Assembly (NCBI RefSeq): GCF_025362475.1
Contig: NZ_JANYGH010000073.1
Span: 1-64,000, forward strand
Reading direction: 5' to 3'
Source: Mucilaginibacter sp.
GTDB lineage: Bacteria > Bacteroidota > Bacteroidia > Sphingobacteriales > Sphingobacteriaceae
DNA: 64,000 nt
Shown piece by piece: positions 9,007-17,925 of this stretch. A program made the translations under genes and the position numbers. Below the pieces are notes generated by a model. The model ran no database searches. It was not told where the DNA came from and saw only the letters and a list, made by a program, of their open reading frames with translations. Each line of letters begins with the position of its first letter. The first letter of the stretch is position 1.

Positions 9007-11496
9007 CTACACCTTCTTCGTCGCCGGCTTGGCAACTGGTTTCTTTTTGGTTTCGGTATAAACCGCACCACCTAAGGCCAGTACTAAAAGGATCGATCCT
9101 GCTAACGAGATATTTTCGCCTGCGTAGTAAGATGTTGGGTGGAAATCGAAATTTATTTTGTGGTTACCAATAGGTATTACAGCAGCACGTAAAAGATAAT
9201 CCGCACGGAAATAAGGTTCTTCTTTACCATCAATAGTCATCGTCCATCCCTTATCGTAATAAATTTCCGAGAATACAGCTACCTGGGTTACAGGGCTGCT
9301 GCTTTCGTATTTAAGGTGTTCCGGTGTGTAGCTTGTTAATTTTATGGTTGCAGTTGCGTCCGTTCCTGGCGATTTACCATCAATCATGCTTTTATACTGC
9401 TTGTCAACAATAGCTTCTTCTTTTGGTGAAAAGCTGCTGATAGCCTGCATTTCCTCATCCGCGTTCTCTGCAAATTTCACACTTTTAACAAACCATACAT
9501 TTCCACATGCCGTAGGATTAGCTTGCATAGTAGCATTTCCTGTTTTTGGATCGGCGTTAATAATGTACTTGGTATTCAGCATATCCAACACATCGTGATT
9601 TACACTTTTGCTGAATTGGCTTTCTATAAGCTCATCAAATCTTCTTAGTCTGGCAGAGTGAAAACCACCCACTGTTTTATAAAAATAAGATGAGTGTGAA
9701 TCATGAAATGGGTCTCCGGAGGTCATATCAAATACCCTGAAATTCGGATCGGGATCTTTCATGATAAACTGATCAACCTCGCGCGGTGCGCTGTAAAGCT
9801 GTTCCAGGTCGGATTTTGCTACAAAATTGGCATCCTTAAGGTAGCGTTTATCAACACCCCACATATCAAACAAAACAATTGCAGCCAAAACCAATGCGGC
9901 TATGTTTGCTTTAATCTTTTGTTTAATGAGCAACCATACCAGTCCAGCAGTTAATAATACAAATATTAACGACCTGATAGCATCAGCGCGTTCAAGGCTT
10001 ACCCTATCTTCAATTAAACCATTGGCTACGGTATTGGCTAATGCAGTATTGCCTTTAAATATTTGGGTAAGGTTGTTAACGAAACCTAAATGATCGTCAG
10101 ATTTAAAGTTTAAAACTACTTCGGGTACAGCAATCATAATTAACAGTAAACCGCCGGTTATGTAGAAAGCTATCTTGGCCCGTTTAAAAATCAAAGCCTT
10201 ATCCGTATTGGTAATAACTTCGTTAATAGCCAGTAAGGCAAGTATCGGGAAGCAAAATGCTGCTATAACCAAAGTTGATTCAACTGCCCTGAACTTGTTG
10301 TACATGGGTACGTAGTTGAAAAAGAAATCGGAAAGGAAAGGCAGATTTTTACCAAATGATAAAAGCATGCTTAATAAAACAGCGCTTAACAACCACCATT
10401 TTAAACGGTTCTTTACAATCAGTAATCCTAAAACAAACAGAAAACATATAGCGGCACCAAAATACCATGGGCCAAATGTGCCTGGTTTATTACCATAATA
10501 CAGTGATTGTGATATAAAACCCTGCGCCTGACCTGGATCAACGCCATTATCAACAAGCGTTTTTACGGCCTTTGAATCTTCACCAACAACAGTGCTTGAA
10601 CCACCGCCGTAGGCGTTCGGAATTAAAAAGGTAAAGCACTCGCCCACGCTTTGGCTCCAGGTATAAGCATAGTCCCTATCAAGACCATGATTTGGGCCGA
10701 CAGTACCTTTTGAGGTTAAATTAGCTTTACCCCTGATGGTGTATTGGCTATACTCGTAGGTGGTCCATAAGGTGCCTGCATTTACGGCAATGGCCAATAA
10801 TGTACCCGCGGCTAAAGCGCCTATAGCTTTTAAAAAAGGTTTGGTTTGTTTTGCTTTTATGGCATGATAAAGCTCAATGCCTAAATATATGGCAACAGTC
10901 AGCAACAAATAATAAGTCATTTGCACGTGGTTACTCCTTATTTCCATAGCAAGGAAAAAAGCAGTAAGTGATGCCCCTAACAAATATTTGCCGCGCAGGG
11001 TTAAAATAATTCCCGCCAGTATTGGTGCAAAAAAGGCGATGGCATAAGCCTGGTTGGAGTGACCCGCCGTTATATAAATAAAGTTGTACGATGAAAATGC
11101 AAAAGCTATTGCACCAGCTGCGGCTAACCATGGCGAAAGCCTTAACACGCTGAATAGTAAATAGGCTCCTAATAAATAAAGCAATACGGTATCAACAGGG
11201 TTAGGGAAAACAGCTTTCAAAATATCAACCACATGTGATGTAATGTTTGATGGAAATGAAGCCCAGATCTGGTAAGCCGGCATGCCGCCAAACATCTGAT
11301 TTGTCCACAATGGGGCGTGGCCGGTTGCGGCCCTGACATCATTGATCTCTTTTTGCATGGACTGGGCCTGTATCACATCATTTTGTGATAAAACTTTACC
11401 CTGCGTTAAAGGACTGAGGAAATAAGCAAAGGAAATTGCTATTAAAATTGCTACAATAATGAGGTGAACACTATTACGCTTGAACCAGTTATTCAT
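9007..11496 (-). CDS. YfhO-family polytopic membrane protein
   Basis: 829 aa, many TM segments, N-terminal GT-C-like layout (LSQNDVIQAQSMQKEINDVRAATGHAPLWTNQMFGGMPAYQ), soluble C-terminus. Confidence 0.85.
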   Translation of the reverse strand: MNNWFKRNSVHLIIVAILIAISFAYFLSPLTQGKVLSQNDVIQAQSMQKEINDVRAATGHAPLWTNQMFGGMPAYQIWASFPSNITSHVVDILKAVFPNPVDTVLLYLLGAYLLFSVLRLSPWLAAAGAIAFAFSSYNFIYITAGHSNQAYAIAFFAPILAGIILTLRGKYLLGASLTAFFLAMEIRSNHVQMTYYLLLTVAIYLGIELYHAIKAKQTKPFLKAIGALAAGTLLAIAVNAGTLWTTYEYSQYTIRGKANLTSKGTVGPNHGLDRDYAYTWSQSVGECFTFLIPNAYGGGSSTVVGEDSKAVKTLVDNGVDPGQAQGFISQSLYYGNKPGTFGPWYFGAAICFLFVLGLLIVKNRLKWWLLSAVLLSMLLSFGKNLPFLSDFFFNYVPMYNKFRAVESTLVIAAFCFPILALLAINEVITNTDKALIFKRAKIAFYITGGLLLIMIAVPEVVLNFKSDDHLGFVNNLTQIFKGNTALANTVANGLIEDRVSLERADAIRSLIFVLLTAGLVWLLIKQKIKANIAALVLAAIVLFDMWGVDKRYLKDANFVAKSDLEQLYSAPREVDQFIMKDPDPNFRVFDMTSGDPFHDSHSSYFYKTVGGFHSARLRRFDELIESQFSKSVNHDVLDMLNTKYIINADPKTGNATMQANPTACGNVWFVKSVKFAENADEEMQAISSFSPKEEAIVDKQYKSMIDGKSPGTDATATIKLTSYTPEHLKYESSSPVTQVAVFSEIYYDKGWTMTIDGKEEPYFRADYLLRAAVIPIGNHKINFDFHPTSYYAGENISLAGSILLVLALGGAVYTETKKKPVAKPATKKV

Positions 11497-11579
11497 CTAA
11501 GTTTTTTGAAATGGATAATATATTCCTCAAAAATAGAAATTTGAACGGGATTAGGAATTATTAGTTGTAAAGGAATTAC

Positions 11580-11876
11580 TTAACAGTTTTGTGACCTGCC
11601 ACGCATCAGGAAAAAGAAGCCAATAAGGATAACAATACTTAAAACGTAAGCTATAATCTGGGGTTTTTTATAGTCTTCGCGGTATTTACGAACGTTAAAA
11701 AAATTATAAATAATCAGTACGCCTACGGTCACCCAAAAAAAGTTATTGATTTTATTACATGTAGCAAATAATTGAATGGCTAATGAAAAAACAATAAAGT
11801 TTGCAATGATAAGCGTTATCGACTCTGGCGTATTATTATGGTTTGGGCGTCGTTTGTATACTTCGTCTGGCAGCAT
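11580..11876 (-). CDS. Small hypothetical membrane protein
   Basis: 98 aa with several hydrophobic segments, no recognised family; next to the DUF4834-like gene. Confidence 0.6.
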   Translation of the reverse strand: MLPDEVYKRRPNHNNTPESITLIIANFIVFSLAIQLFATCNKINNFFWVTVGVLIIYNFFNVRKYREDYKKPQIIAYVLSIVILIGFFFLMRGRSQNC

Positions 11877-11882
11877 GGCGGT

Positions 11883-12134
11883 TTATTTTACTTCTTCGTA
11901 ATCAACAAACTCTCCTTCAGAGTCGGGTAATTTGCTTTTTTTGCCTTCGGGAATATAATCAACCTTTATAGCGCCTTCATGCTTCCGGGGTTCGCGGTAG
12001 TGCTGTTGTTGTTGTGCCTGTTGCTGGGCTTTGTTTATTACGCTCTGGAATAATGCAGGTATCAGGTACCGCATTAAACTGCGAATAATGTATAAAACAC
12101 AAATTGATATGATCAGGAAACGAATTAATAGCAT
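11883..12134 (-). CDS. DUF4834-like small membrane-anchored protein
   Basis: MLLIRFLIISICVLYIIRSLMRYLIPALFQ... Q-rich middle ...GAIKVDYIPEGKKSKLPDSEGEFVDYEEVK. Confidence 0.75.
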   Translation of the reverse strand: MLLIRFLIISICVLYIIRSLMRYLIPALFQSVINKAQQQAQQQQHYREPRKHEGAIKVDYIPEGKKSKLPDSEGEFVDYEEVK

Positions 12135-12223
12135 CTTGATTTAACTTTAAGCTTACAAATATAAGCATATAACGCTAAAATTGTTTGAATATGATTTTTG
12201 TAGTATTTTGAGAATTAGGTAAA

Positions 12224-12267
12224 TTGAAAATTTGAAGATACGGTGACTGTCATCTTCAAATTTTCAA
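12224..12267 (-). terminator. 16-bp perfect inverted repeat downstream of uvrB, possible terminator
   Basis: TTGAAAATTTGAAGAT (12224-12239) / ATCTTCAAATTTTCAA (12252-12267); 12-nt loop; 18 nt past the uvrB stop. Confidence 0.5.
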
Positions 12268-12284
12268 ATCGGCCAGCTTTCAAA

Positions 12285-14309
12285 TCAAAACTTCTCTTCC
12301 ATCATTTTTTCAAGCGCAAACATTTCGTCGCGTAGTTTGGCGGCCAATAAAAAGTCCATGTTTTTGGCCGCGGCAAGCATTTCTTTTTTAGTGTTGTCGA
12401 TTGATTTTTTCAGGTCGGGTTTAGTCATGTACTGTACAATTGGGTCAGCAGCCAGGGATGCCATATCAGCCTCCACATAGGCTTTTTGCACACCCCCTTT
12501 AAAATCAACAACCGATGTTTGCTCCATGATCTCCTCGCGGCTTTTACCTACGGTAGTTGGTGTAATGCCATGCGCAGTGTTATAGGCTATCTGTATTTCG
12601 CGCCTGCGGTTGGTTTCATCCATGGTTATCTGCATGGAATCGGTTATTTTATCGGCGTACATAATTACGCGGCCACGATCATTACGTGCTGCCCGGCCAA
12701 TAGTTTGGATCAATGAGCGCTCAGATCGGAGGAAACCTTCTTTATCAGCATCAAGGATAGCCACCAATGATACTTCCGGTAAATCAAGCCCCTCACGAAG
12801 TAGGTTGATGCCTATCAGTACATCAAATTCACCAAGGCGTAATCCCCTTAAAATTTCTACACGTTGCAGCGTTTTAACTTCCGAGTGGATATAGCGGCAT
12901 TTAATACCCAGCCTGTCCATATATTTGGCCAACTCTTCGGCCATGCGTTTGGTAAGGGTGGTAACTAATATGCGATCGCCCATTTTTATAACCTTGTCCA
13001 CCTCATCCAACAGGTCATCTACCTGGTTTATTACCGGGCGAATCTCTATGATTGGATCAAGCAACCCAGTTGGGCGTATCACCTGTTGCACCACTACACC
13101 TTCAGATTTTTCGAGCTCAAAATCGCCTGGCGTCGCACTTACGTATACGGTTTGCGGGGCAAGTTGTTCAAACTCCTGGAAATTAAGCGGGCGATTATCC
13201 AGAGCGGCCGGCAAGCGAAAACCGTAATCAACTAATGACATCTTGCGCGACCTGTCGCCACCATACATGGCCCTGATTTGTGGAACAGTAACGTGGCTCT
13301 CATCAATCACCATCAGGTAATCGTTAGGGAAATAATCCAACAGGCAGAAGGGGCGTGCACCCGGCAGTCTGCCATCAAAAAAACGGGAATAATTTTCGAT
13401 GCCGGAGCAGTAGCCCAGCTCGCGAATCATCTCCAGGTCGTAATTAACCCTTTCTTCCAGGCGTTTAGCTTCCAGAAAGCGGCCATCACCGATGAACTGC
13501 TTTTTGCGGGTTTCCAGTTCTTCCTGTATCGCCCAGATGGATTGTACAAAACGCTCGCGCGGGGCAACGTATAAGTTGGCGGGGTAAACCACCATATGTG
13601 TCATTTTTTCGATGGTTTTGCCGGTGCTTACATCAAAAGTGGTCAGCTCTTCAATGTCATCTCCAAAAAAAGAGATGCGGTAGGCGTGATCCATATAAGC
13701 CGGGAAAATATCAACCGTATCACCCTTAACCCTAAAAGTACCACGTTTAAAATCGGCAGTTGTGCGGGCATATAGTATTTCTACCAGGCGGTGCAAAAAA
13801 GCATTCCGGCTGATGCGGGTGCCTACAGCAAATTTAAAAACCGATTGTGCAAAATCCTCCGGATTACCCATACCATAAATGCAGGATATGGACGATACCA
13901 CGATAACATCCCGCCTGCCCGACATGAGGGCAGAGGTAGTACGCAAGCGCAGTTTTTCTATTTCCTCGTTTATCTGTAAATCCTTTTCTATATAGGTATT
14001 GGTGGTTGGGATAAACGCCTCGGGCTGGTAATAATCATAGTACGATACAAAATAGTTCACCGCGTTTTCGGGAAAAAACTGCTTAAACTCGCCGTAAAGC
14101 TGCGCCGCAAGAGTTTTGTTATGACTAAGTATTAAAGTTGGCTTTTGTGTTTGTGCAATAACATTGGCCATGGTAAACGTTTTGCCAGATCCGGTAACAC
14201 CCAAAAGTGTCTGGAATGGATCGCCGTTGTTTACACCTTCAACCAGTTGCCTTATGGCTTCGGGCTGATCGCCGGTGGGAAAGTATTGTGAGGTTAAATT
14301 AAAATCCAT
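12285..14309 (-). CDS. uvrB: Excinuclease ABC subunit UvrB
   Basis: MDFNLTSQYFPTGDQPEAIRQLVEGVNNGDPFQTLLGVTGSGKTFTMANVI...; start trimmed from ORF position 14390 to 14309. Confidence 0.97.
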   Translation of the reverse strand: MDFNLTSQYFPTGDQPEAIRQLVEGVNNGDPFQTLLGVTGSGKTFTMANVIAQTQKPTLILSHNKTLAAQLYGEFKQFFPENAVNYFVSYYDYYQPEAFIPTTNTYIEKDLQINEEIEKLRLRTTSALMSGRRDVIVVSSISCIYGMGNPEDFAQSVFKFAVGTRISRNAFLHRLVEILYARTTADFKRGTFRVKGDTVDIFPAYMDHAYRISFFGDDIEELTTFDVSTGKTIEKMTHMVVYPANLYVAPRERFVQSIWAIQEELETRKKQFIGDGRFLEAKRLEERVNYDLEMIRELGYCSGIENYSRFFDGRLPGARPFCLLDYFPNDYLMVIDESHVTVPQIRAMYGGDRSRKMSLVDYGFRLPAALDNRPLNFQEFEQLAPQTVYVSATPGDFELEKSEGVVVQQVIRPTGLLDPIIEIRPVINQVDDLLDEVDKVIKMGDRILVTTLTKRMAEELAKYMDRLGIKCRYIHSEVKTLQRVEILRGLRLGEFDVLIGINLLREGLDLPEVSLVAILDADKEGFLRSERSLIQTIGRAARNDRGRVIMYADKITDSMQITMDETNRRREIQIAYNTAHGITPTTVGKSREEIMEQTSVVDFKGGVQKAYVEADMASLAADPIVQYMTKPDLKKSIDNTKKEMLAAAKNMDFLLAAKLRDEMFALEKMMEEKF

Positions 14310-14419
14310 GTGTTGTGTAAAAATACAAATAATACTACAATAGGGTTTGCAAATCAAAATAAGTGCATGATAATGACAACCGTATGTCAACAGTGTTTTA
14401 TCGGCGTAATTTTTTATAT

Positions 14420-14446
14420 ATTTATGAGCAATTGTTGCTCATAAAT
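14420..14446. promoter_or_regulatory. Perfect 12-3-12 palindrome upstream of upp, candidate operator or leader hairpin
   Basis: ATTTATGAGCAA ttg TTGCTCATAAAT, 13 nt before the upp ATG, in the uvrB/upp divergent intergenic region. Confidence 0.6.
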
Positions 14447-14459
14447 CAAATCTACAATT

Positions 14460-15104
14460 ATGATTTTCGTCCTCAATAAAACCAATACTATTGCCAACCA
14501 ATTCCTGGTTGAACTGCGTGATGCCGTTACCCAGCTGGATAGAGCACGTTTTAGGCGGAACCAGGAAAAGCTGGGCGAGATTCTGGCTTATGAATTAAGT
14601 AAAACGCTGAAATATGAGTTGAAAGAAGTGCACACGCCTTTAGGTACCACAAATGTAAATGTGCCTGCATGTCAACCAGTTTTGGGTACTATTTTGCGTG
14701 CCGGTCTGCCGTTTCACCAGGGCTTTATGAATTATTTTGATCAATCGGCATCGGCATTTGTTACGGCTTACCGTAAGGTGAAAAGGAACAGTGCTTTCTT
14801 TATCCAGGTTGATCACATCTCCACTCCAAACCTGGACGACCAGGTATTTATTTTGTGCGATACCATGCTGGCCACTGGGCAAAGCGTTGTGGCCGTTTGC
14901 AAAGAGTTGATGGCTCAGTATGAAATAAAAGAGCTGCACATTGCCGCCGTAATTGCCAGTACCGAAGGCGTGGCGCATGTTAGAGCCAATTTACCAAAAG
15001 CAAAACTCTGGCTTTGCGCCATTGATGATGAAATGACCAGCAAGGCTTATATAGTACCAGGCTTAGGCGATGCGGGCGACCTTGCTTTTGGGGAAAAAGT
15101 ATAG
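14460..15104 (+). CDS. upp: Uracil phosphoribosyltransferase
   Basis: VNVPACQPVLGTILRAGLPFHQGFMNYFDQSASAFVTAYRK ... PRPP-binding region VFILCDTMLATGQSVV. Confidence 0.93.
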   Translation: MIFVLNKTNTIANQFLVELRDAVTQLDRARFRRNQEKLGEILAYELSKTLKYELKEVHTPLGTTNVNVPACQPVLGTILRAGLPFHQGFMNYFDQSASAFVTAYRKVKRNSAFFIQVDHISTPNLDDQVFILCDTMLATGQSVVAVCKELMAQYEIKELHIAAVIASTEGVAHVRANLPKAKLWLCAIDDEMTSKAYIVPGLGDAGDLAFGEKV

Positions 15105-15238
15105 GCATTGCGGAATTAGGACGTTCGGTTTGGGATTTTGAGATTTAGATGTTTAATTTTGGATTTTCGGAATTGGATAAGAACACCGAAATCAAAAAGC
15201 GGCGAAACCCTCTTTAAATATCGCCGGAAAACAACTAA

Positions 15239-15940
15239 ATGTTAAAAATGAAATACCGACACATTTTCTTTGATCTTGACCACACCATCTGGGATTTTGA
15301 TAAAAATGCCGAGGAAGCTTTGCATGAGCTTTATCATATTCATCAACTGGAAAGTATCGGCCTTACATCACCTGATCTGTTCATTGAAACCTATACCCGC
15401 AACAATCACCGGCTTTGGGCGCAATACCATGTTGGCGAAATCAGCAAAGACGAGCTGCGCGACGCCCGTTTTAAGGCAACCTTTACCGATCTGGGCCTGC
15501 ACCCCGACCTGATGCCCGCTGATTTTGAAGATGCCTATGTAAAGCTTTGTCCTACAAAAACAAACCTGTTTCCGCATGCGCATGAAGCGTTGCAGTACTT
15601 ACAATCCAAATACACCTTGCACCTGATCTCTAACGGGTTTAAAGATTCCACCCGGATAAAAATTGCAGGTACCAACCTGGCGGGCTATTTTCAAAACGTT
15701 ATTATATCCGAAGATGTAGGCGTTAATAAGCCCGATAAAGCGATATTTCAGCATGCGATAGATCTGGCTGGCGCCGCTATTGATGAAAGTGTAATGATAG
15801 GCGATAGCCTGGAGGCTGATATTTACGGTGCACTCAATTTTGGTATGGATGCCATTTATTTTAACCCTTTTAATGCGCCCAAGCCTGATAAGGTGCCTGT
15901 GCAGATTACTCATTTAAAAGAATTAACTTTAATATTATGA
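15239..15940 (+). CDS. YjjG-family noncanonical pyrimidine nucleotidase (HAD superfamily)
   Basis: YRHIFFDLDHTIWDFDKNAEEAL ... LHLISNGFKD ... VMIGDSLEADIYGALNFGMDAIYFNP. Confidence 0.9.
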   Translation: MLKMKYRHIFFDLDHTIWDFDKNAEEALHELYHIHQLESIGLTSPDLFIETYTRNNHRLWAQYHVGEISKDELRDARFKATFTDLGLHPDLMPADFEDAYVKLCPTKTNLFPHAHEALQYLQSKYTLHLISNGFKDSTRIKIAGTNLAGYFQNVIISEDVGVNKPDKAIFQHAIDLAGAAIDESVMIGDSLEADIYGALNFGMDAIYFNPFNAPKPDKVPVQITHLKELTLIL

Positions 15941-16464
15941 GTATTGCCAAAGAACACCGCGCCATTGACGCGGCGCTTGATAATTATCGTAAGCAGCTTG
16001 ATGCTATTCCTGATGAGCAGTTTACCGAAACACCTGCTGAAGGCCAATGGTCATACGCCGAGGTTTACAGCCATATATTACAGGCAACCTTAGGGTCATC
16101 TATCGCTTTGGAGCGGTGCGCGCATGGCAGTTGCCCGCCAACTAAGGATGGCCTTACCTGGCAGGGACGCCTTTTATTAATGTTGGGCATGTTCCCGCCG
16201 GTAAAGTTTAAAGTGCCCGAGGCTGTAGCCGGTAAAATAGCTGCCACAAAGATCAGTAAAGAGGAGGCCAGGAATATGATCATCAAATGCCGTAAACGGA
16301 TGGAAGATAATACGCCGCTCATTGAAGCATCCTCTGCCGCCAGCCGTTATAAGCACCCACGCATGGGAATGCTTAACGCCCGGCAGTGGTTCAGGTTCAT
16401 CAGAATACACCTGGAACACCATTTAAAGCAACTGGAAAGGATAAAAATAAAATTATCAAAGTGA
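15937..16464 (+). CDS. DinB-family protein
   Basis: EGQWSYAEVYSHILQAT ... RQWFRFIRIHLEHHLKQLERI; 4-bp overlap with the upstream CDS. Confidence 0.8.
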   Translation: MSIAKEHRAIDAALDNYRKQLDAIPDEQFTETPAEGQWSYAEVYSHILQATLGSSIALERCAHGSCPPTKDGLTWQGRLLLMLGMFPPVKFKVPEAVAGKIAATKISKEEARNMIIKCRKRMEDNTPLIEASSAASRYKHPRMGMLNARQWFRFIRIHLEHHLKQLERIKIKLSK

Positions 16465-16472
16465 TGAAACCT

Positions 16473-16496
16473 TTTACATTTAACAGAGTCTTAACA
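16473..16496. promoter_or_regulatory. TTAACA-N5-TTAACA direct repeat (plus nearby TTTACA), candidate regulator site
   Basis: TTTACA 16473-16478, TTAACA 16480-16485, TTAACA 16491-16496; 11-bp start-to-start spacing of the last two. Confidence 0.4.
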
Positions 16497-16537
16497 GTAT
16501 GATAATGTTGATTTTCTGATATTTGTAAAAATCATTT

Positions 16538-16651
16538 ATGATGAATTTTGAGTACACTTATTTAGTTGTTATAGCTCTGTTGCTGTTGGTAGGTATTTTC
16601 TATTTCAGCCCCTATGAATTAAATGTTAATGAAGACGAAGACGACGAGTAA
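16538..16651 (+). CDS. 37-aa single-TM peptide with acidic C-terminal tail
   Basis: MMNFEYTYLVVIALLLLVGIFYFSPYELNVNEDEDDE*; not in the ORF track (below its length cutoff). Confidence 0.6.
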   Translation: MMNFEYTYLVVIALLLLVGIFYFSPYELNVNEDEDDE

Positions 16652-16726
16652 TCGTTGGTTCAGTATTTCTATCCAAATAAATAACCGGCAAAATGTGCCG
16701 GCTGAGAATTTAACCCCCTTATTTTA

Positions 16727-17581
16727 ATGGCAAAACGTGAAGTAGATATCGTAGTAATATCCGACGTGCACCTTGGTACCTATGGCTGCCACGCAAAAGA
16801 ATTGCTTAAATATTTAAAAAGCATTAAGCCCAAAATGTTGATCCTTAACGGCGATATAATTGATATATGGCAGTTTAGTAAATCATATTGGCCCGAAGCG
16901 CATATGAAAGTAGTGCGCCGCATCCTCAAATTTGTTACCGATGGTATTCCGGTATATTATCTAACCGGCAATCATGACGAAATGCTGCGTAAATTTGCCG
17001 ATTTTGATTTGGGTTCTTTTAAACTGCTTAATAAAGTAGTATTAAATATTGATGGTAAAAAAGCCTGGATATTTCATGGCGATATATTTGATGTTACTAT
17101 GCAGCACTCCAAATGGCTTGCCAAATTGGGCGCTGTAGGGTATGATACTTTAATATTGATCAACAGTTTTACTAACTGGCTGCTAACTGCTATCGGCAGG
17201 CAAAAAATGAGCTTTTCGCAAAAAATAAAGGCCCGCTTTAAAGAGGCTGTGAAATTTATAAACCAATTTGAGCAAACCGCTGCAGATTTGGCCGTTGATA
17301 AAAACTACCAATACGTAATATGCGGGCATATTCACCATGCCGAAATCAGGGAGATAGAGGATACCGAACAAACCGGTAAAGTACTTTACCTCAACTCAGG
17401 CGATTGGGTAGAGAGTCTTACCGCGTTGGAGTACCAGGAGGGCAACTGGACGATATTTAAATACAATGCCGACGATTTTAACACCGATGCCGACGAGGAT
17501 GACAAAACCGACGCCGAAGACCTTGATGCCAAAATGGATGTTAAAAACCTGCTCGACAGATTTAGGCAGGAAACGGAATGA
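16727..17581 (+). CDS. Metallophosphoesterase, UDP-2,3-diacylglucosamine diphosphatase (LpxH)-like
   Basis: VVISDVHLGTYGCHAKELLKYL ... LILNGDIIDIW ... YLTGNHDEMLR ... VICGHIHHAE. Confidence 0.88.
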   Translation: MAKREVDIVVISDVHLGTYGCHAKELLKYLKSIKPKMLILNGDIIDIWQFSKSYWPEAHMKVVRRILKFVTDGIPVYYLTGNHDEMLRKFADFDLGSFKLLNKVVLNIDGKKAWIFHGDIFDVTMQHSKWLAKLGAVGYDTLILINSFTNWLLTAIGRQKMSFSQKIKARFKEAVKFINQFEQTAADLAVDKNYQYVICGHIHHAEIREIEDTEQTGKVLYLNSGDWVESLTALEYQEGNWTIFKYNADDFNTDADEDDKTDAEDLDAKMDVKNLLDRFRQETE

Positions 17582-17660
17582 GTGCATTTTCTACCAAACA
17601 ACCTTTAACATCGTCATTACTTCGTGCCTGCCCATGATTCTTTTTGCAAAAAAACTTTTT

Positions 17661-17750
17661 GTCATCCTGAACGCAGTGAAGGATCTATTATTCACCATGC
17701 TTCTTGGCCCTGTAAATCTGGGAATAGATCCTTCGTGCCTCAGGATGACA
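17661..17750 (-). repeat. Dispersed palindromic element, copy 1 (core inverted relative to copies 2 and 3, arms partly decayed)
   Basis: GTCATCCTGAACGCAGTGAAGGATCT ... AGATCCTTCGTGCCTCAGGATGACA; reverse complement of the core, ATTCCCAGATTTACAGGGCCAAGAAGCATGGTGAATAAT, matches the core of copy 3. Confidence 0.88.
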
Positions 17751-17774
17751 AACCTTTTAAAACGTCAATTAGTA

Positions 17775-17802
17775 GGGGATTGCTTCGTACCTCGCAATGA
17801 CG
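17775..17802. repeat. Second repeat type, half element (reverse complement CGTCATTGCGAGGTACGAAGCAATCCCC)
   Basis: GGGGATTGCTTCGTACCTCGCAATGACG just 3' of copy 1; degenerate similar strings at 17611-17640 and 26021-26045. Confidence 0.6.
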
Positions 17803-17925
17803 ATTAGAGAAGATCAATGGTCAAAGTCAAACCTCTTTTTGCATTTCAGCGCAAAAGATAGGTGAACTATTTTTTTCATTCCCCAAAACATTTCCTTTTA
17901 CTAAATTGCCCCTAATTATATCTAC

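Noticed and set aside
12001-12040. Repetitive TGCTGTTGTTGTTGTGCCTGTTGCTGG tract, possible microsatellite
   Set aside because: Encodes the Q-rich segment (KAQQQAQQQQHY) of the DUF4834-like protein; ordinary low-complexity coding sequence.
17466-17807. 113-aa plus-strand ORF after the LpxH-like gene
   Set aside because: Overlaps the end of the LpxH-like CDS in another frame and then runs through the palindromic repeat block (LFVILNAVKDLLF...); typical spurious ORF from repeat sequence.
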